Of a DNA stretch of 64,000 bases, positions 62,372 to 64,000 are shown in pieces (position 1 is the stretch's first letter; every line of letters begins with the position of its first letter). The DNA is taken from the NCBI GenBank assembly GCA_910584585.1, contig CAJUBP010000006.1, positions 63,136-127,135 on the forward strand. Reading direction: 5' to 3'. The notes below the pieces were generated by a model. That model made no database searches, was not told where the DNA came from, and saw only the letters and a program-made list of their open reading frames with translations. The stretch is from an uncultured Lachnospiraceae bacterium (GTDB lineage: Bacteria; Bacillota; Clostridia; Lachnospirales; Lachnospiraceae). Position numbers and translations under genes: made by a program.

Positions 62372-62434
62372 AGGCTCCAAAAGCCTTATAAACACAGTGT
62401 TTTCTAGTGATTATAAGGTTTTTGGGGCTTTTTT
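62372..62434 (+). terminator. 20-bp hairpin with T-run
   Basis: AGGCTCCAAAAGCCTTATAA (62372-62391) pairs along its full length with TTATAAGGTTTTTGGGGCTT (62411-62430) if three G-U pairs are allowed; 19-base loop; TTTTTT follows. It would end transcripts from the vapD side. Confidence 0.75.
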
Positions 62435-62474
62435 CATCTTATAGGAAATTCCGACTTTCTGAGGCACAAAGAAA

Positions 62475-62499
62475 AACGTATGTTCATCGAACATACGTT
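62475..62499. repeat. perfect inverted repeat AACGTATGTTC/GAACATACGTT
   Basis: Eleven-base arms (62475-62485 and 62489-62499) around ATC. The half-sites resemble GAAC-N4-GTTC LexA boxes with one mismatch. It marks the boundary between the accessory island and the transposase side and could be an operator or part of the element's end. Confidence 0.55.
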
Positions 62500-62543
62500 A
62501 GATAGATATGTGTTTTAGGCATACAAAACAGACGGTAAAGGTT

Positions 62544-62720
62544 TTAGAAGATATAAAAGCCTTCTTCTCCAAAACCGTCATCGAATGGGTCATCTTCATT
62601 TAAGAAATAATCCATATCGAGAAGGTCATCCTCGCCCATGCGGCGAATGTCCCCGGATGTCATGCCTTCGGGTGGGTTATCCATATATTTTTTGCGCAGT
62701 TTCTCTGTGTTTGGGTTCAT
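62544..62720 (-). CDS. small acidic protein accompanying the IS91 transposase
   Basis: A 58-residue protein, MNPNTEKLRKKYMDNPPEGMTSGDIRRMGEDDLLDMDYFLNEDDPFDDGFGEEGFYIF, very acidic in its second half. ATG at 62720 follows AAAGGAGG at eight bases; a longer frame reading back into the transposase end has no support. It starts 52 bases behind the transposase stop. The strong ribosome binding site suggests it is real; function unknown. Confidence 0.6.
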   Translation of the reverse strand: MNPNTEKLRKKYMDNPPEGMTSGDIRRMGEDDLLDMDYFLNEDDPFDDGFGEEGFYIF

Positions 62721-62772
62721 AAGCACAGCCTCCTTTGAAAGGAGTATACCACAGGAAAGGGATTTAAGGAAG

Positions 62773-63921
62773 TCATGCGGATGACCTTCTTCCACGGGAA
62801 CGGGACATGGCTTTCTCGTACATTTCTTCCAGGGAAACACGCTTATGGTTAAAATAAAGTTCTAAAAACAGCATGGCAGTGCCGCATTCGCATTTTAACG
62901 GGTCATAACCAAAAGCAGAGAGTATGGCAGTGCGCCACCGGTTAAAGCTTCTGAAAATATGGCGCTTTTCACGGGAAATGGCCCTATGGAGTTTTTTGTC
63001 AGACTCCCGGTGGCGGGCATAAATGCCGCCATAGCGGATCATTTTGTAATGCTTTTCGGGGATATGCTGGATGAGACGCCCTATGAACTCCATGACGGGA
63101 AGCGTTTCTTCCATGTATTTGTCATCTTCATGCCGGTTGTAATGGAAGGTGACAAAGTCACCATCGTATGCATCAATCCGGGAAGTGGCAATCACGGGTC
63201 GTCCGAGATAACGCCCGATATATTTTACCACGGTTTTGGGATCACATTTGTTTGGCTTTGCATAGACATAAAAGCCTTCCTTGTGTTCCCGGTAACAGCG
63301 GGCTTTCACTTTTTTAAAGGGGCGCCCGATCCTGGATTCCATTTCATTGAGAAGTGCGGTGCGGAAAGAATTACGGAGGAAAGTATAGTTAAAGTGACTC
63401 ACATTACGCCAGAAACCGTTATCACTGTAGCCGCCCTCAGAGACCAGGCAGTGGATGTGTGGGTTCCATTTCAAATCCCTGCCAAAGGTATGGAGGACCA
63501 TGATAAAACCGGGAGTGAAATTCATGGACATGTTCTGTTTGAAAAACATTCGTGAAACAACGCTGTTTACAGCGTGGAAAAGGCAGTCAAGCAGGGAGCG
63601 GTCTTCAAGGAAGAAGTCCCGGAGCCGTTCGTCAATGGTGAAGACACAGTGGCGATGTGTGGCATTGACGAGCTTAAAGGCCATAGAAGTAGAGCGCTGC
63701 ATGGCGTACAAATTCCCACAGGTGGGGCAGAAACGGCTTTTACAGCGGAAAGGGACAAACTTAAGTTTTCCGCAGTGGGGACAGCCATACATGGCCCCGC
63801 CAAAGGAAGGATCGCCGCAGTTTATCATTTTTTCAACATTTTCTATGACAGAGTCACGGGGATGAAGAATATAAACCATTTCTTCATAATGGTCTCTAAA
63901 AATATCTTGTAGTATACTCAT
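62773..63921 (-). CDS. IS91-family transposase (zinc-binding N terminus, Y2 HUH domain)
   Basis: About 382 residues. The N-terminal zinc-binding part has YGCPHCGKLKFVPFRCKSRFCPTCGN. The HUH nuclease motif is KWNPHIHCLVSEGG (His-x-His), and the two candidate catalytic tyrosines lie four residues apart in VKYIGRYLGRP. YNRH and HYKMIRYGGIYARH further on are also typical. The frame is intact. The start is uncertain: ATG at 63921 (SILQDIFRDHYEE) fits homologues, but no start has a ribosome site. Confidence 0.9.
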   Translation of the reverse strand: MSILQDIFRDHYEEMVYILHPRDSVIENVEKMINCGDPSFGGAMYGCPHCGKLKFVPFRCKSRFCPTCGNLYAMQRSTSMAFKLVNATHRHCVFTIDERLRDFFLEDRSLLDCLFHAVNSVVSRMFFKQNMSMNFTPGFIMVLHTFGRDLKWNPHIHCLVSEGGYSDNGFWRNVSHFNYTFLRNSFRTALLNEMESRIGRPFKKVKARCYREHKEGFYVYAKPNKCDPKTVVKYIGRYLGRPVIATSRIDAYDGDFVTFHYNRHEDDKYMEETLPVMEFIGRLIQHIPEKHYKMIRYGGIYARHRESDKKLHRAISREKRHIFRSFNRWRTAILSAFGYDPLKCECGTAMLFLELYFNHKRVSLEEMYEKAMSRSRGRRSSA

Positions 63922-63954
63922 AAGACTATTATGCATGAAAATGATACAAAAAGA

Positions 63955-63991
63955 AACCCCTAATTCCCCCATGAATGGGGGCTAGGGGGTT
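63955..63991. repeat. terminal hairpin upstream of the IS91 transposase
   Basis: AACCCCTA-ATT-CCCCCAT-GA-ATGGGGG-C-TAGGGGGTT. The inner seven-base arms (63966-63972, 63975-63981) are perfect and an outer pair adds six to eight bases. It fits an IS91 terminal (ter-type) hairpin. Confidence 0.65.
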
Positions 63992-64000
63992 GAAGTGTCG

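Larger units (their letters stand above)
58730..62543. other. AT-rich accessory island between tsf and the IS91 element
   Basis: Codon and base use change sharply after the tsf terminator: AAA, ATA, TTA and GAT codons dominate, where the flanking backbone prefers GGC, GCC, CTG and CGG. The stretch holds the HD-Hsp90 gene, the VapD pair and a repeat-rich non-coding end. No integrase and no tRNA are seen, so the means of entry is unclear; the adjacent IS91 element is one candidate. Confidence 0.6.
62051..62543. other. long non-coding stretch behind vapD
   Basis: No convincing gene. In order it holds a cluster of CCCCCAAATT-type repeats (62081-62208), an AT-rich part with an 80-codon frame I do not trust, a perfect-pairing 20-bp hairpin with a T-run (62372-62434), and a 25-base inverted repeat (62475-62499) next to the IS91-side genes. 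Confidence 0.6.
62475..63991 (-). mobile_element. IS91-family (rolling-circle) insertion element
   Basis: Contains a Y2/HUH transposase, a small companion ORF and hairpins near both suggested ends. IS91 elements have no long terminal inverted repeats; they begin and end at hairpin-containing ori and ter sites. The right end is likely the CCCCCAT hairpin at 63955-63991; the left boundary is only a guess. Confidence 0.6.

Noticed and set aside
62202..62444. An 80-codon plus-strand frame behind vapD
   Set aside because: It begins inside the repeat cluster, has no ribosome binding site and runs through the 20-bp hairpin and its T-run. Composition does not look coding.
62959..63555. A 198-codon plus-strand frame opposite the transposase
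   Set aside because: It lies wholly antisense to the transposase, whose zinc, HUH and tyrosine motifs are intact. It has no recognisable domain.

Overview
The window reads as the chromosome of a flagellated, Gram-positive anaerobe of the Clostridia, most likely a Lachnospiraceae. The grounds are gene order, FabK-type rather than FabI-type lipid synthesis, DUF1292/DUF4250/DUF5662 proteins, CodY, a spore-type sigma factor and strong AGGAGG ribosome binding sites. This is inferred from gene content, not from a marker gene.

Layout. (1) 1-1557, minus strand: a DUF1292 protein and an HD-GYP c-di-GMP phosphodiesterase, possibly followed by a gene that runs off the left edge. (2) 1690-11189, plus: a fatty-acid synthesis operon acpP-fabK-fabD-fabG-fabF-accB-fabZ-accC-accDA plus a FabK-like flavoprotein. 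Its promoter carries two FabT-like palindromes; fabH and fabT are absent and accD and accA are fused. (3) 11242-20481: a GlgX-like protein that has lost its catalytic residues, TraX, DUF5662, DUF4250 (minus), a SigK-type sigma factor, comM, dprA and topA. (4) 20528-21408: codY. (5) 21576-56803, plus: one continuous flagellar and chemotaxis supercluster from flgB to sigD, with fapA, a SwrB-position protein and small membrane proteins behind it. (6) 56807-58721: rpsB-tsf with its own promoter and terminator. (7) 58730-62543: a clearly AT-richer accessory island with a large HD plus Hsp90-type ATPase gene and a VapD-like toxin with a putative partner, followed by a repeat- and hairpin-rich non-coding stretch. 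(8) 62475-64000, minus: an IS91-family transposase with a small acidic companion ORF and a terminal hairpin.

How it fits together. The backbone follows the Bacillus order dprA-topA-...-codY-flgB...sigD-swrB-rpsB-tsf, with clpQ/clpY, trmFO and xerC missing. In Bacillus tsf is followed by pyrH and frr; here the accessory island and IS91 element sit at that junction. The supercluster encodes the export gate, C-ring, rod, hook, stator and the CheA/B/W/C/D/Y core with SigD. FlhF, FlhG and a PilZ protein link motor number and speed to c-di-GMP. Flagellin, cheR and chemoreceptors are not in the window.

The strongest leads for new biology are the HD-Hsp90 ATPase next to the VapD module, the degenerate GlgX paralogue, and the intra-operon hairpins and repeat cluster.
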